This document shows positions 12,442-21,310 of a stretch of 64,000 nt of DNA, one piece after another. Every line of letters starts with the position of its first letter. The stretch's first letter is position 1. Source of the DNA: Paenirhizobium selenitireducens ATCC BAA-1503 (GTDB lineage: Bacteria; Pseudomonadota; Alphaproteobacteria; Rhizobiales; Rhizobiaceae). The stretch covers positions 310,001-374,000 of the forward strand of contig NZ_JAEG01000006.1 in the NCBI RefSeq assembly GCF_000518785.1, read 5' to 3'. The position numbers and the translations under genes are program-made. Under the pieces are notes generated by a model. The model searched no databases. It had not been told where the DNA came from and worked only from the letters and a program-made list of their open reading frames with translations.

Positions 12442-12631
12442 GGTTCCTCTTTTTTACCAAGTCACAACCTTGTTGCGTCGACCATGTTGCCAGTTGCCCC
12501 TGCGAAAGTCCATATTGGCGGCAATGGCGATCGAGCCCGGAAAACCGGTTCTTCACCGGATGTTTACTCGACGAGAGCAAACTTTAAAGCCCGAAAGCCT
12601 TCCATGGAAATGAGTGAGTAGCGGACCTCCA

Positions 12632-12994
12632 ATGATTCAGAAAATTCTTCTCGCCGAAGACGACAACGACATGCGCCGGTTCCTGGTGAAGGCACTGGAG
12701 AAGGCGGGCTACAAGGTGTCCTCCTTCGACAATGGCGCAAGCGCCTATGACCGCCTTCGGGAAGAACCCTTCTCGCTGCTGCTGACCGACATCGTCATGC
12801 CCGAAATGGACGGCATCGAACTGGCGCGCCGCGCCACCGAACTCGATCCCGACCTCAAGGTGATGTTCATCACCGGCTTTGCCGCGGTCGCGCTCAATGC
12901 CGACTCGCAGGCTCCGAAGGACGCCAAGGTGCTTTCCAAGCCTTTCCACCTTCGCGACCTGGTGAACGAAGTCAACAAACTCCTTGCTGCGTAA
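12632..12994 (+). CDS. cpdR: Single-domain response regulator CpdR
   Basis: The 120-residue protein is a lone receiver domain. It has acidic residues D10/D11, the phosphoacceptor Asp53 in LLLTDIVMP and the conserved Lys in SKPFHL. CpdR is the cell-cycle adaptor that, when unphosphorylated, brings ClpXP to the pole and promotes CtrA-pathway proteolysis; CckA-ChpT set its phosphorylation. I recognise the near-invariant rhizobial sequence (FSSF-like KVSSFDNGASAYDRL). The start at MIQKILLAEDD is the family start; the frame could extend six codons. tRNA-Val follows. Confidence 0.93.
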   Translation: MIQKILLAEDDNDMRRFLVKALEKAGYKVSSFDNGASAYDRLREEPFSLLLTDIVMPEMDGIELARRATELDPDLKVMFITGFAAVALNADSQAPKDAKVLSKPFHLRDLVNEVNKLLAA

Positions 12995-13045
12995 GGGCTT
13001 GCCGGAGCGCTGTAAAAAACTCTTCACAAAACCCGAAAAAGCCTA

Positions 13046-13074
13046 TTGACGGGCCTAAGTGTTTTGTGGTCTTA
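13046..13074 (+). promoter_or_regulatory. Promoter of tRNA-Val
   Basis: TTGACG (13046-13051) and GTCTTA (13069-13074) are 17 bp apart, 14 bp before the mature tRNA 5' end. Confidence 0.5.
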
Positions 13075-13088
13075 AGCCGCCATCGGAT

Positions 13089-13163
<75 letters not shown>

Positions 13164-13173
13164 TCCTAATTCA

Positions 13174-13216
13174 AACAAGGGCTTGCCGGAAATTCGGCGA
13201 GCCCTTGTTGCGTTTT
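13174..13216 (+). terminator. Terminator after tRNA-Val
   Basis: A 15-bp stem (13174-13188 with 13195-13209, one G-U pair) with a 6-nt loop is followed by GCGTTTT. It lies 10 bp after the tRNA. Confidence 0.75.
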
Positions 13217-13502
13217 CGGGCCTCGTTTGCGCAGCCCTCGCCGACCAGAAACGCAGCGGCACACGATTCCCCTCTCGGGCGATTCCGGCGACTTCGCGCT
13301 CGACGAAACGGCCCTCCGACGGGTCCATGTCCGATCCGGCTCCCCGCCATTCAGCCCCACCCCACAAATTCGCGATGCCGCGCCCGCCAGCCATGCAGAT
13401 TTCGGGGGGCAGCGCCAATATCGTCCTTGCCTGCGGCAAGCCGATGAAATCTTATCGCCTTCCCACCTTCCGGCTCTTCAACAGGCAAGCGCACGACACA
13501 TC

Positions 13503-15056
13503 ATGACCAGCATCGATCTCTCCGGCCTCGAACGAGAACTTCACGCCATACCGCTCAAATCGAAAGGCCCCGGCGGGGTCGTCGGCGTGGTCAAGGACGG
13601 TCAGGTGATCATGCGGCAGGCCTGGGGCTTCGCCGACCTGAAGAACCGGCGCCCGATGACCACCGAAACCCTGCTGCCGATCTGCTCGATCAGCAAGCAG
13701 TTCACCTGCGCAGCGCTTCTGGATCTCGCCGGGTCGCTGGAAGAGCTGGACGCTCGCCTGGCCGACGTGCTTCCCGCCCTCGAGGGCCGGCGGCCGAGCG
13801 TGGCCGAACTCTGCCACAACCAGTCGGGCCTTCGCGACTACTGGGCACTGACCGTTCTGCACGGCGCCGATGCCGAAGGAGTGTTCCGCCGCGAGGACGC
13901 CAGCGAGCTGTTTCGCCGCATGCGCAGCACGCATTTCGAGCCGGGCAGTCGCTATTCCTATTCCAACGGCAATTTCCGCATCCTCTCCGACCTGATCGAG
14001 GATCTGGCCGGCGCTCCGCTGACAGAAGTGTACCGTTCCCGGATCTTCGACCCGGCCGGCATGCCGACGGCCGCCCTGATCCCCGACACGTCCAAGACCG
14101 AGACCGTCGGCTACGAGGGCAATGATGCAGTCGGCTTCTTCCCCGCGACCAACCGCATACACTGGACTGGCGATGCCGGGATCCTGGCTTCGCTCGATGA
14201 CATGCTGGCCTGGGAGAGCTTCATCGACCGCACCCGCGACGAGCCAAACGGCCTCTACCGCCGCCTGTCGGCGCCGCAGACCTTCTCAGACGGAAACCCG
14301 GCGCCCTACGGTTTTGGCCTGTCGCACGGCAAGGTCGGCGAGATCGCCACGACCGGCCATGGTGGGGCGCTGCGCGGCTTCCGCTGCCACCGGCTGCACG
14401 CGGCCTCCGAGCGCCTCTCCGTGGTGGTGATGTTCAACCACGAGGCCGACGCCCACGGCAGGGCCGTCCGGCTGATGAAGACGGCCCTCGGGCAAGCCGC
14501 TGCGCCTGTGACTGGCCAGGAAGCCGGTCCCGACTGGGCCGGCCGTTACCTCGATCCGGAAACCGGCCTGCTGGTCACCGTGGCGAAGAGCCATCGCGGC
14601 ATCAGCCTGCGCTTCGCCGGGGCCTCCGACGCGCTGACGCTTAGCGACGACGGCATCGCCCGGTCCGACGCCGTGGAGCTGTCGCGCGATGGCGACGTCG
14701 TGCGCATGCAGCGGCCAAGGGAGAATCTCGACATCTCCGCCACCCGCCTGTCCGGCGATGCGAAGGGCGACATCGCCGGACGCTTCGTCTCGGCGGAGCT
14801 GGATGCCGCGCTGGAGATCGTAGGGACGGGCAGCGCATTCTACGGCGCCTGCGACGGTTTCCTCGGCAAGGGCGAGATGATGCCGCTCTATCCCGTCGCC
14901 GAAGACATCTGGACCATGTCCTGCCGCCGCTCGATGGATGCTCCGGCACCCGGAGACTGGACGGTCCAGGTGAGGCGGGATGCTTCCGGCGCGGTCAGCG
15001 GCTTTACGCTCGGATGCTGGCTGGCCCGCAAGATCGAATACGTCAGGACCGCCTGA
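13503..15056 (+). CDS. dap: D-aminopeptidase (Dap), penicillin-recognising serine peptidase
   Basis: The 517-residue protein matches the Ochrobactrum anthropi D-aminopeptidase (about 520 aa). DAP releases N-terminal D-residues (D-Ala, D-Ser, Gly) from peptides and amides. The active site agrees almost residue for residue: Ser62-Ile-Ser-Lys65 (SxxK), Tyr153-Ser-Asn155, and HGG at 286-288. The catalytic beta-lactamase-like domain runs to about residue 330; two C-terminal beta-barrel domains follow, including SMDAPAPG in the last. No signal peptide is visible, so it is probably cytoplasmic. The start is the ATG at 13503; upstream in-frame sequence runs back into the tRNA terminator area. It is convergent with the peptide ABC operon. 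Confidence 0.93.
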   Translation: MTSIDLSGLERELHAIPLKSKGPGGVVGVVKDGQVIMRQAWGFADLKNRRPMTTETLLPICSISKQFTCAALLDLAGSLEELDARLADVLPALEGRRPSVAELCHNQSGLRDYWALTVLHGADAEGVFRREDASELFRRMRSTHFEPGSRYSYSNGNFRILSDLIEDLAGAPLTEVYRSRIFDPAGMPTAALIPDTSKTETVGYEGNDAVGFFPATNRIHWTGDAGILASLDDMLAWESFIDRTRDEPNGLYRRLSAPQTFSDGNPAPYGFGLSHGKVGEIATTGHGGALRGFRCHRLHAASERLSVVVMFNHEADAHGRAVRLMKTALGQAAAPVTGQEAGPDWAGRYLDPETGLLVTVAKSHRGISLRFAGASDALTLSDDGIARSDAVELSRDGDVVRMQRPRENLDISATRLSGDAKGDIAGRFVSAELDAALEIVGTGSAFYGACDGFLGKGEMMPLYPVAEDIWTMSCRRSMDAPAPGDWTVQVRRDASGAVSGFTLGCWLARKIEYVRTA

Positions 15057-15084
15057 GAGGCCGCCCACGTCGCAACTACTCACG

Positions 15085-15133
15085 AAAGAATGCCCGCCTG
15101 CGGCAACTGCATTGCAGTCCCGGCAGGCGGGCA
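15085..15133 (-). terminator. Terminator of the pip1-dpp operon
   Basis: An 11-bp stem TGCCCGCCTGC/GCAGGCGGGCA (15091-15101 with 15123-15133), with an inner ACTGCA/TGCAGT hairpin, is followed on the minus strand by TTCTTT. It lies about 80 bp past the substrate-binding protein stop and between convergent genes. A second hairpin CCGGTGC/GCACCGG lies at 15176-15206. Confidence 0.6.
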
Positions 15134-15213
15134 GTCGGTCGGGGGTGGATCTATCCCGGAGCCCTGTCAGTCCGACCGGTGCCGCCCCGATCGGGGCAGC
15201 ACCGGCCGTCAGC

Positions 15214-16728
15214 TCAGTTCTTCACCGTGTCTTCGAGGAAGAAGCGGCCGAGCGGGTTCTGGTCGAAGTTCTCGATGCCCTTGCGGGTCACGTTGATATA
15301 GGGGCTGTAGTAGAGATCGATCCAGTGGACGTCGTCCTTCGCCATCTTCTGGATGTCGGTATACATGGCCTCGCGCTTGGCCGGATCCATCTCGATGCGC
15401 GCCGCGGCGACCAGATCCTTCACCTTGTCGTTCTTGTAGCGCGTCATGTAGTTCATGTTGGAGTCATGGCCGAGCACGAAGGTCGTCTTCTGGTCCGGGT
15501 CGAGAATGTCGTTGGTCCAGTACATGACCGACAGGTCGTAGTCGCCGGCCACCAGCATGTCCCAGGTCTGGCTCGGATCCATCTTCTGCAGGTTGACGGT
15601 GATGCCCGCCTTCAGCAGTTGCTGCTGCAGGAGAACGGCGATCTGTTCGTCGACCTCGTTGCCGGCATTGACCAGATAGCTGAGCGTCAGGCCTGACGCG
15701 CCGGCCTGCTCGAGCAGGGTCTTGGCCTTGTCCGGATCATAGGGGCGCTGCATGTTGTCGGCGAAGTGATAGAGGGCGCCCTTCGGAACATAGGAATTGG
15801 CGACCTCGCCGAAGCCGAAGGTCACCGCATCGACCACCGCCTTCTTGTCGATCGCCAGGTCGAGCGCCTCGCGCACTTCCTTCTTGGCCAGCGCACCATG
15901 CTCGTGGTTGATCAGCAGGTGATCCTCGCGGGTGGAGGTGTCCAGGTGAACGGTGAGGTTCGGATCCTTCTTCAGCTCCTCGACGCGGGAGAACGGGACG
16001 AAGATCGCCGCATCGAGTTCGCCCGCCTGCACGTTCAGCATGCGGGTATTGTCGTCGGGAACGGAGATCCATTCGACGCCGTCGAGATTGACGCGGTCGG
16101 CCTGCCAGAAATTCGGGTTCTTCTCCAGGATGACCCGGTCGCCGCGGCGCCATTCCTTGACGATAAAGGCGCCCGAGGAAGCGGTCGGCAGTTCCCCGAA
16201 GGCATCCTCGCCGGCCTCGACCGCCTTCTTCGACAGGATGGAGACATTGGGCAGCGCCAGGGCCGAAAGGAAGGGAGCGGACTGGGTCTTGAGCTTGACG
16301 ACCAGCGTGCGATCATCGGCGGCTTCTGCGGTATCCACCACCTTGTAGGAATCGCTCCACAGCGAACCTTCGTTGTCGCGGATGCGCAGCAGGCTGAAGG
16401 CCGCGTCTTCCGCCGTGATCGGCGAACCGTCGGAGAACTTCGCGTCGCGGATCTTGAAAGTATAGGTGAGACCGTCGTCGGAGACCGTCCAGCTCTCGGC
16501 GAGACCCGGCTCCAGCTTGGTGCCGGTCTTGTCGACCCTAATCAGCACGTCGAAGACGTTGGAGAAAACCCAGTTGTCGACGTTCTGCGCCGTCTTGATC
16601 GGATCGAAGGTCGTCGAATCCTCGCGGCGGCCGATGGTCAGAACGCCCGCCGCTTCCGCAAGACTGGCGCCCAGGGACAGGGAGGTCATGACCGTGACCA
16701 GCCCGATTTTCATCCATTTCTTCTTCAT
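15214..16728 (-). CDS. Peptide/opine-type ABC substrate-binding protein (SBP_bac_5)
   Basis: The 504-residue periplasmic protein has a signal peptide (MKKKWMKIGLVTVMTSLS...SLAEA, cleavage near 26). Family 5 signatures are ITIGRREDSTTFDP-like N-terminus, LEPGLAESWTVSDDGLTYTFKIR, DGSPITAEDAAFSLLRI, and NPNFW. Family members bind oligopeptides, dipeptides or related cations and deliver them to DppBC-type permeases. It is the last gene of the operon starting at pip1, unusual for a binding protein. Substrate unknown; pip co-transcription suggests short peptides or amino-acid amides. Confidence 0.9.
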   Translation of the reverse strand: MKKKWMKIGLVTVMTSLSLGASLAEAAGVLTIGRREDSTTFDPIKTAQNVDNWVFSNVFDVLIRVDKTGTKLEPGLAESWTVSDDGLTYTFKIRDAKFSDGSPITAEDAAFSLLRIRDNEGSLWSDSYKVVDTAEAADDRTLVVKLKTQSAPFLSALALPNVSILSKKAVEAGEDAFGELPTASSGAFIVKEWRRGDRVILEKNPNFWQADRVNLDGVEWISVPDDNTRMLNVQAGELDAAIFVPFSRVEELKKDPNLTVHLDTSTREDHLLINHEHGALAKKEVREALDLAIDKKAVVDAVTFGFGEVANSYVPKGALYHFADNMQRPYDPDKAKTLLEQAGASGLTLSYLVNAGNEVDEQIAVLLQQQLLKAGITVNLQKMDPSQTWDMLVAGDYDLSVMYWTNDILDPDQKTTFVLGHDSNMNYMTRYKNDKVKDLVAAARIEMDPAKREAMYTDIQKMAKDDVHWIDLYYSPYINVTRKGIENFDQNPLGRFFLEDTVKN

Positions 16729-16769
16729 GCTCTTGTTCCCTTTTTTGGTGGTTTGGTTGGTCGAAGGCG

Positions 16770-18452
16770 TCAGGCGGCAGACGACATTCCCGGTGGGACG
16801 ACAGCCAGAAGCGGCTTGTCCGGGTCGATGTCGGGAATGGCGCCGATGAGGGCTGCGGTATAGGCATGCCTGGGGTTGGCGAAGACCTCGGTCGAAAGCC
16901 CCTCTTCGACGATCTCGCCGCGATACATCACGACGACGCGGTCGCAGAGATTGCGCACGATGGCGAGGTCATGGGCGATGAAGAGCAGCGTCAGCGACAT
17001 CTTCTCCTTCAGCTCACGAAAGAGGTCGATGATCTGCGCCTGAATGGTGACGTCCAGAGCCGCGACGCACTCGTCGGCGATGACGAGGCGCGGATCGATC
17101 GCCAGCGCCCGCGCAATGCCGGCGCGTTGGCACTGTCCGCCGCTCATGCTGCGCGGCTTGCGGTCGACAAACTCCCGTTCGAGACCAACGAGGTCGAGCA
17201 GTTCGCCAATGCGGACGGGAATGCTCGCCGGGTCCTTTCCGTGGACCTTGAGCACCTCGCCCAGCATCTGACCGACCGTCAGGCGCGGGTTCAGCGCGTT
17301 GAGCGGATCCTGGAAGACCATGGCCGCCTCGCGCCGGAGCTTCGCGAGCGCCACCCGCGAATTCTGCGCGAGATCGGCGCCGTCGAAGGTGACGTGGCCC
17401 GACGACAGCGGCGTCAGGCCGAGAATGGCGCGCGCAAGCGTGCTCTTGCCGCTGCCCGATTCCCCGACGATGCCGACGGTCTCGCCGGGCATGACCCGGA
17501 GGCTCACGCCCTTGACCGCGCTGACCGTCTTGGCGCCGGCCTTGAACAGGCCGCCGCCGACAGCAAAGCGCACATGCAGATCGTCGATTTCCAGAAGCGG
17601 GCGAACGGGCGTCCCGGCCGCCGTCGCGGGTGCGTGGGCGGGTGTCGGGCCTGGATGATCGGGAAGCGAGGGATGGCTGGCGATCAGGGCCCTGGTATAG
17701 GGGTGCTGCGGCGCGGACAGGATCGCCCGCTTGTTGCCCTGCTCGACGAGCTGCCCCTGGCGCATCACGGCGATGCGGTCGCAGGTCTGGGCGACGATGC
17801 CGAGATCGTGGGTAATCAGGATGATCGACAGGCCCCGGCTTTCGCGCAGGCTCATCAGCAGTTTGAGGATCTGCGCCTGGATGGTCACGTCCAGCGCCGT
17901 CGTCGGTTCGTCGGCGATCAGGATCTTCGGATTGCACGACAGCGCGGCGCCGATCATGGCGCGCTGGCGCATGCCGCCGGAGAACTCGTGCGGGTAGCTG
18001 TCATACTGGCGGGCCGGATCGGGAAAACCCACCTGCGCCAGGATCTCGGTGGCGGCCGCGCGGGCCTCGCGCGTGTTCATTCCCTCGTGGAAGCGCAAAC
18101 CCTCGGCGATCTGGTCGCCGATCCGCATGACCGGGTCGAGATGGCTGGTCGGGTTCTGGAAGATCATGCCGATCTCGCGTCCGCGCACTTTCAGCATCTC
18201 CGCCTCGCTGGCGCCGATCAGATCGCGCCCCTCGAGCAGAACGGAGCCGCTCTCGACGGCAAGGCTCGGCGAGGGCAGAAGGCCGACCATCGACCGGCAG
18301 AGCAGGCTCTTGCCGGATCCGCTCTCGCCGACCAGCCCGAGCACCTCGCCCTTGTTGAGATCGAGCGACACGCCGTCGATCAGCGTGCGCGCCGCATCGC
18401 CCAGATGCGCCCTGACCACCAGATCCCGCACGGAAAGCATCGGCGCGCTCAT
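16770..18452 (-). CDS. Peptide ABC transporter, fused dual ATPase (DppD-DppF / GsiA type)
   Basis: The 560-residue protein has two full ABC domains. The first has Walker A GESGSGKS, signature FSGGMRQR and Walker B ILIADEPTTALD (residues about 1-270). The second has GESGSGKST, MSGGQCQR and LVIADECVAALD (about 290-545). The second Walker B has Cys-Val in place of the usual Pro-Thr/Val-Ser of DEP(T/V)SALD; the catalytic Glu is retained. The start ATG at 18452 overlaps the dppC stop by 4 bp (ATGA), showing translational coupling. It powers import through the adjoining DppB/DppC pair. Confidence 0.92.
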   Translation of the reverse strand: MSAPMLSVRDLVVRAHLGDAARTLIDGVSLDLNKGEVLGLVGESGSGKSLLCRSMVGLLPSPSLAVESGSVLLEGRDLIGASEAEMLKVRGREIGMIFQNPTSHLDPVMRIGDQIAEGLRFHEGMNTREARAAATEILAQVGFPDPARQYDSYPHEFSGGMRQRAMIGAALSCNPKILIADEPTTALDVTIQAQILKLLMSLRESRGLSIILITHDLGIVAQTCDRIAVMRQGQLVEQGNKRAILSAPQHPYTRALIASHPSLPDHPGPTPAHAPATAAGTPVRPLLEIDDLHVRFAVGGGLFKAGAKTVSAVKGVSLRVMPGETVGIVGESGSGKSTLARAILGLTPLSSGHVTFDGADLAQNSRVALAKLRREAAMVFQDPLNALNPRLTVGQMLGEVLKVHGKDPASIPVRIGELLDLVGLEREFVDRKPRSMSGGQCQRAGIARALAIDPRLVIADECVAALDVTIQAQIIDLFRELKEKMSLTLLFIAHDLAIVRNLCDRVVVMYRGEIVEEGLSTEVFANPRHAYTAALIGAIPDIDPDKPLLAVVPPGMSSAA

Positions 18453-19303
18453 TCGTGAACTCCCAGAAGATCGCCAAGCGCATCGCCGAGCAGGCTGAAA
18501 CCGAAAGCGAGCACGACGATGGACAGTCCGGGGAAGAGCGTGATCCACCAGGCGGTGGTGACGAAGGCCTGGCCCTCGGCGACCATGATGCCCCATTCGG
18601 CGAGCGGCGGCTGGACCCCGAGGCCGAGATAGCTGATGGCCGCGCCATTGAGCAGCACAAGCACGGCATCGGACATGACGAAGACGAGCGAACCGGCAAC
18701 CGCATTGGGCAGCAGGTGACGGAACATGATGCGCATCCGGCTATAGCCGAGGCTGACGGCGGCGACCGCATAGTCGCTGTTCTTCAAGACGAGAATCTGC
18801 GCGCGCACCAGCCGGGCATAGGAAACCCAGCCGACCAGCGCCATGGCGATATAGAAGCTGCCGAGGCCCGGGCCAAGGATGGCGATGATCGACAGCATCA
18901 GGACGAGGAACGGGAAGGCCAGGATGATGTCGATCAGGCGCATGAAGATGATGTCGACGATGCCACCGAAAAAGCCGGCGACCGTGCCGGCGATCGTGCC
19001 GATCAGGAAGGGGAAGATGACGCCGATTACTGCGATCTGCAGATCGATCCGGGTGCCCCAGATGACGCGGGAGAGAATGTCCCGACCGAAATTGTCGGTG
19101 CCGAAGGGGTGCAGCAGCGAGGGCGCCTGCAATCGCGCATCGGCGACTTGCGAGATCGGATCGTAGGGAGCGATCAGGGGCGCGGCAACGGCGAGGAAGA
19201 CGAAGAAGGCGAGGATGCCGGCGCCGGCGACGAGCGTCAGGCGCTTGCCGAAAAAGCGGCGCCAGTGGACGGCGAAGGACGGGGCGAAGGTTTGGGCGCT
19301 CAT
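18449..19303 (-). CDS. Peptide ABC transporter permease (DppC type)
   Basis: The 284-residue protein has an N-terminal membrane helix (LTLVAGAGILAFFVFLAVAA), the OppC N-terminal region FGTDNFGRDILSRVIWGTR, and about five further helices. The EAA-like loop is AVSLGYSRMRIMFRHLLPN. It starts at ATG 19303, overlapping the dppB stop by 4 bp, and ends overlapping the ATPase start by 4 bp. Confidence 0.93.
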   Translation of the reverse strand: MSAQTFAPSFAVHWRRFFGKRLTLVAGAGILAFFVFLAVAAPLIAPYDPISQVADARLQAPSLLHPFGTDNFGRDILSRVIWGTRIDLQIAVIGVIFPFLIGTIAGTVAGFFGGIVDIIFMRLIDIILAFPFLVLMLSIIAILGPGLGSFYIAMALVGWVSYARLVRAQILVLKNSDYAVAAVSLGYSRMRIMFRHLLPNAVAGSLVFVMSDAVLVLLNGAAISYLGLGVQPPLAEWGIMVAEGQAFVTTAWWITLFPGLSIVVLAFGFSLLGDALGDLLGVHE

Positions 19304-20238
19304 AGCTTCACCCTCGGATCGGCGGCCACCGTGACGATGTCGGCCAGGAAGTTGACGAGCACGGTTGCGCAGGCAAAGACCATGGCGACGCCCTGCACCA
19401 CCATATAGTCGCGCGAGAAGATGGCCCGCACCAGCAATTGCCCCATCCCGGGAAGGGCAAAGACGCTTTCGATCACCACCGTGCCGCCGATCAGCCAGCC
19501 AATGTTGACGGCGAGCAGGTTGATGGTGGGAACGAGCGAGTTCGGCACGACATGGCGCCAGAAGACGATGCTCTCCGGCATGCCGCGGGCGCGGGCAGCC
19601 GTCGCGACATCGGATTTCAGTCCCTGCACCATGGCGGCGCGCAGGCTGCGCGTCAAAACCGTCGACAGCGACAGGGCGACGGTCAGGCCCGGAAGCGCGA
19701 GATGCCAGAGCTTGTCGCCGAGGCTGTTGCCATAGCCCGATACCGGGAAGACGCCGAGCTTGACGCTGAAAAGGATGATCAGCATCAGCGCCAGCCAGAA
19801 GGGCGGAAAGCCGATGCCGAGCGTCGAGACGACGCGCACCGCGTGATCGGGAACGCCGCCCTGGTTGCGGGCCGCCAGCGCCGCCATCGGCACGGCGATC
19901 AGCACCGCCAGCAGGACGCTCACCACAACCAGGGCCAGCGTCGGCTCGATGCGTGTCGCGATCAGTTTCAGCACGTCGATCTTGTAGAGGATCGACTTGC
20001 CCATCTCGCCACGGCCGAGATTTTCCAGGAAGTAGAAATATTGCAGCCACAGCGGTTCATCGAGGCCATATTGGGCGCGGATCTTGGCGATCGCCGTCGG
20101 CGTCGCGCGCGTGCCCAAGAGCACCCGCGCCGGGTCGCCGGGAATGAGGCGCACGAGAATGAACGTGATGACACTGATCCCGAAAAGCACGGGCAGGAAC
20201 TGCAGCGGACGATAGAGAACGAACTTATAGCGATGCAT
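19300..20238 (-). CDS. Peptide ABC transporter permease (DppB type)
   Basis: The 312-residue inner-membrane protein begins with the family pattern RPLQFLPVLFGISVITFILVRLIPGDPA and carries the EAA loop TAARARGMPESIVFWRHVVPNSL, with six predicted helices. It follows pip1 by 51 bp on the same strand and is coupled to dppC by an ATGA overlap. The small gap implies that pip1 and the transporter share one transcript. Confidence 0.93.
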   Translation of the reverse strand: MHRYKFVLYRPLQFLPVLFGISVITFILVRLIPGDPARVLLGTRATPTAIAKIRAQYGLDEPLWLQYFYFLENLGRGEMGKSILYKIDVLKLIATRIEPTLALVVVSVLLAVLIAVPMAALAARNQGGVPDHAVRVVSTLGIGFPPFWLALMLIILFSVKLGVFPVSGYGNSLGDKLWHLALPGLTVALSLSTVLTRSLRAAMVQGLKSDVATAARARGMPESIVFWRHVVPNSLVPTINLLAVNIGWLIGGTVVIESVFALPGMGQLLVRAIFSRDYMVVQGVAMVFACATVLVNFLADIVTVAADPRVKL

Positions 20239-20289
20239 GGCAGATGCGATCTCTCCTTGCCGAATTCAGTCTTGGGAGGATGAACGCCA

Positions 20290-21180
20290 TCAGCTTGCCC
20301 TGTTGCGCGCGAGAAATCCGGTGAGCACCGGATAATATTCCTCGGGATTTTCGTAGAACGGCATGTGGCTCGCATTGCGGATCACCTTGAGCTCGGCACC
20401 GGGCAAGGCGATCTTCATGCGCAGCGCGCAGGCCGGGGTCAGTTCGTCGTGCTCGCCCACCGTGATCAGCACCGGAACCTTGATCTTCGGCAGGTCGGGG
20501 ATCCGGTTCCAGTCCTTGAGATTGCCGGTGTAGAGAAACTCGTTCGGTCCCTGCATGGTCACATAGGGCCCCATGTTCCAGTCGTCGAGCGAGCGTTTGA
20601 CGGGCGCCGGCCATTCCGGCAGGCGGCAGACATGGCGGTAGTTGAGGATGGTGACGGCGGCCATGTATTCGGGATGGTCGAAACTACCCTCGGCCTCGTG
20701 CTTCTGCATCATCGCGACCGTCTCGGACCCGAGCGCCGCGCGCAGCCGTTCCAGCTCGACGACGAGATGGGGCATGTCGGCAACGGTATCCTCAAGGATC
20801 AGCGTCGCCAGGTTTTCCGGATAGGTCAGCGCATAGTCGATGGCGAGCCAGCCGCCCCAGGAATGGCCGAGCATGTGGACCTTGCCGAGGCCGAGCGCCT
20901 TTCTGACGGTCTCCGTTTCCTCCACATAACGACCGATGGTCCACAGGGCTTCGTCCTCCGGCCGGTCCGAGGCGCCGGTGCCGAGCTGGTCGAAGGCGAC
21001 GACGCGGTAGCCTTGATCCACCAGGCAGGAATGGGCCTCCCGCAGATAGTCGCAGGGCAGGCCCGGACCGCCGTTGAGGCAGAAGATCGTCTCCGCGCCA
21101 CTGCCGAAGCTATAGGCAATCACCCGACGACCGTCGACATCGACCTCGATGCGTGCGTCCGGCTCCATCTCTCGCCACAT
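20290..21180 (-). CDS. pip: Proline iminopeptidase / L-amino-acid amidase (pip1)
   Basis: The 296-residue alpha/beta hydrolase belongs to the S33 proline iminopeptidase group. Motifs are NGGPG (36-40, oxyanion loop), GHSWGG with nucleophile Ser107, GEHDELTP with the catalytic Asp and NASHMPF with the His. It removes N-terminal Pro or other residues from small peptides, or hydrolyses amino-acid amides. I placed the start at ATG 21180 (MWREMEP) after GGGCAGGGA; the frame extends 15 residues further. It heads the peptide-transport operon and is divergent from the LuxR gene, sharing a dyad at 21261-21276. Genes of this family flank OryR/PipR-type regulators in plant-associated bacteria. Confidence 0.9.
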   Translation of the reverse strand: MWREMEPDARIEVDVDGRRVIAYSFGSGAETIFCLNGGPGLPCDYLREAHSCLVDQGYRVVAFDQLGTGASDRPEDEALWTIGRYVEETETVRKALGLGKVHMLGHSWGGWLAIDYALTYPENLATLILEDTVADMPHLVVELERLRAALGSETVAMMQKHEAEGSFDHPEYMAAVTILNYRHVCRLPEWPAPVKRSLDDWNMGPYVTMQGPNEFLYTGNLKDWNRIPDLPKIKVPVLITVGEHDELTPACALRMKIALPGAELKVIRNASHMPFYENPEEYYPVLTGFLARNRAS

Positions 21181-21260
21181 ATGCCCGTCCCTGCCCTCGA
21201 ATTCCCATGCCCAACATTTGAGCATGGCTAATTTTTAACGGAATGACGGGTCCACACCAG

Positions 21261-21276
21261 CTATAAGAAGTGATAG
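21261..21276. promoter_or_regulatory. Lux-box-like dyad between pip1 and luxR
   Basis: CTATAAGAAGTGATAG has the symmetry CTATNA-N4-TNATAG. Read on the opposite strand it matches the 22083-22098 site at 14 of 16 positions; the flanking CC and G/CTG also match (18 of 20). It is 35 bp upstream of luxR and about 80 bp upstream of pip1; TAAAAA at 21233-21238 on the minus strand would be a suitably spaced -10 for pip1. Confidence 0.7.
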
Positions 21277-21310
21277 GTTGCCCGGATCGGGATGCTTGCC
21301 GGAGCAAGAA

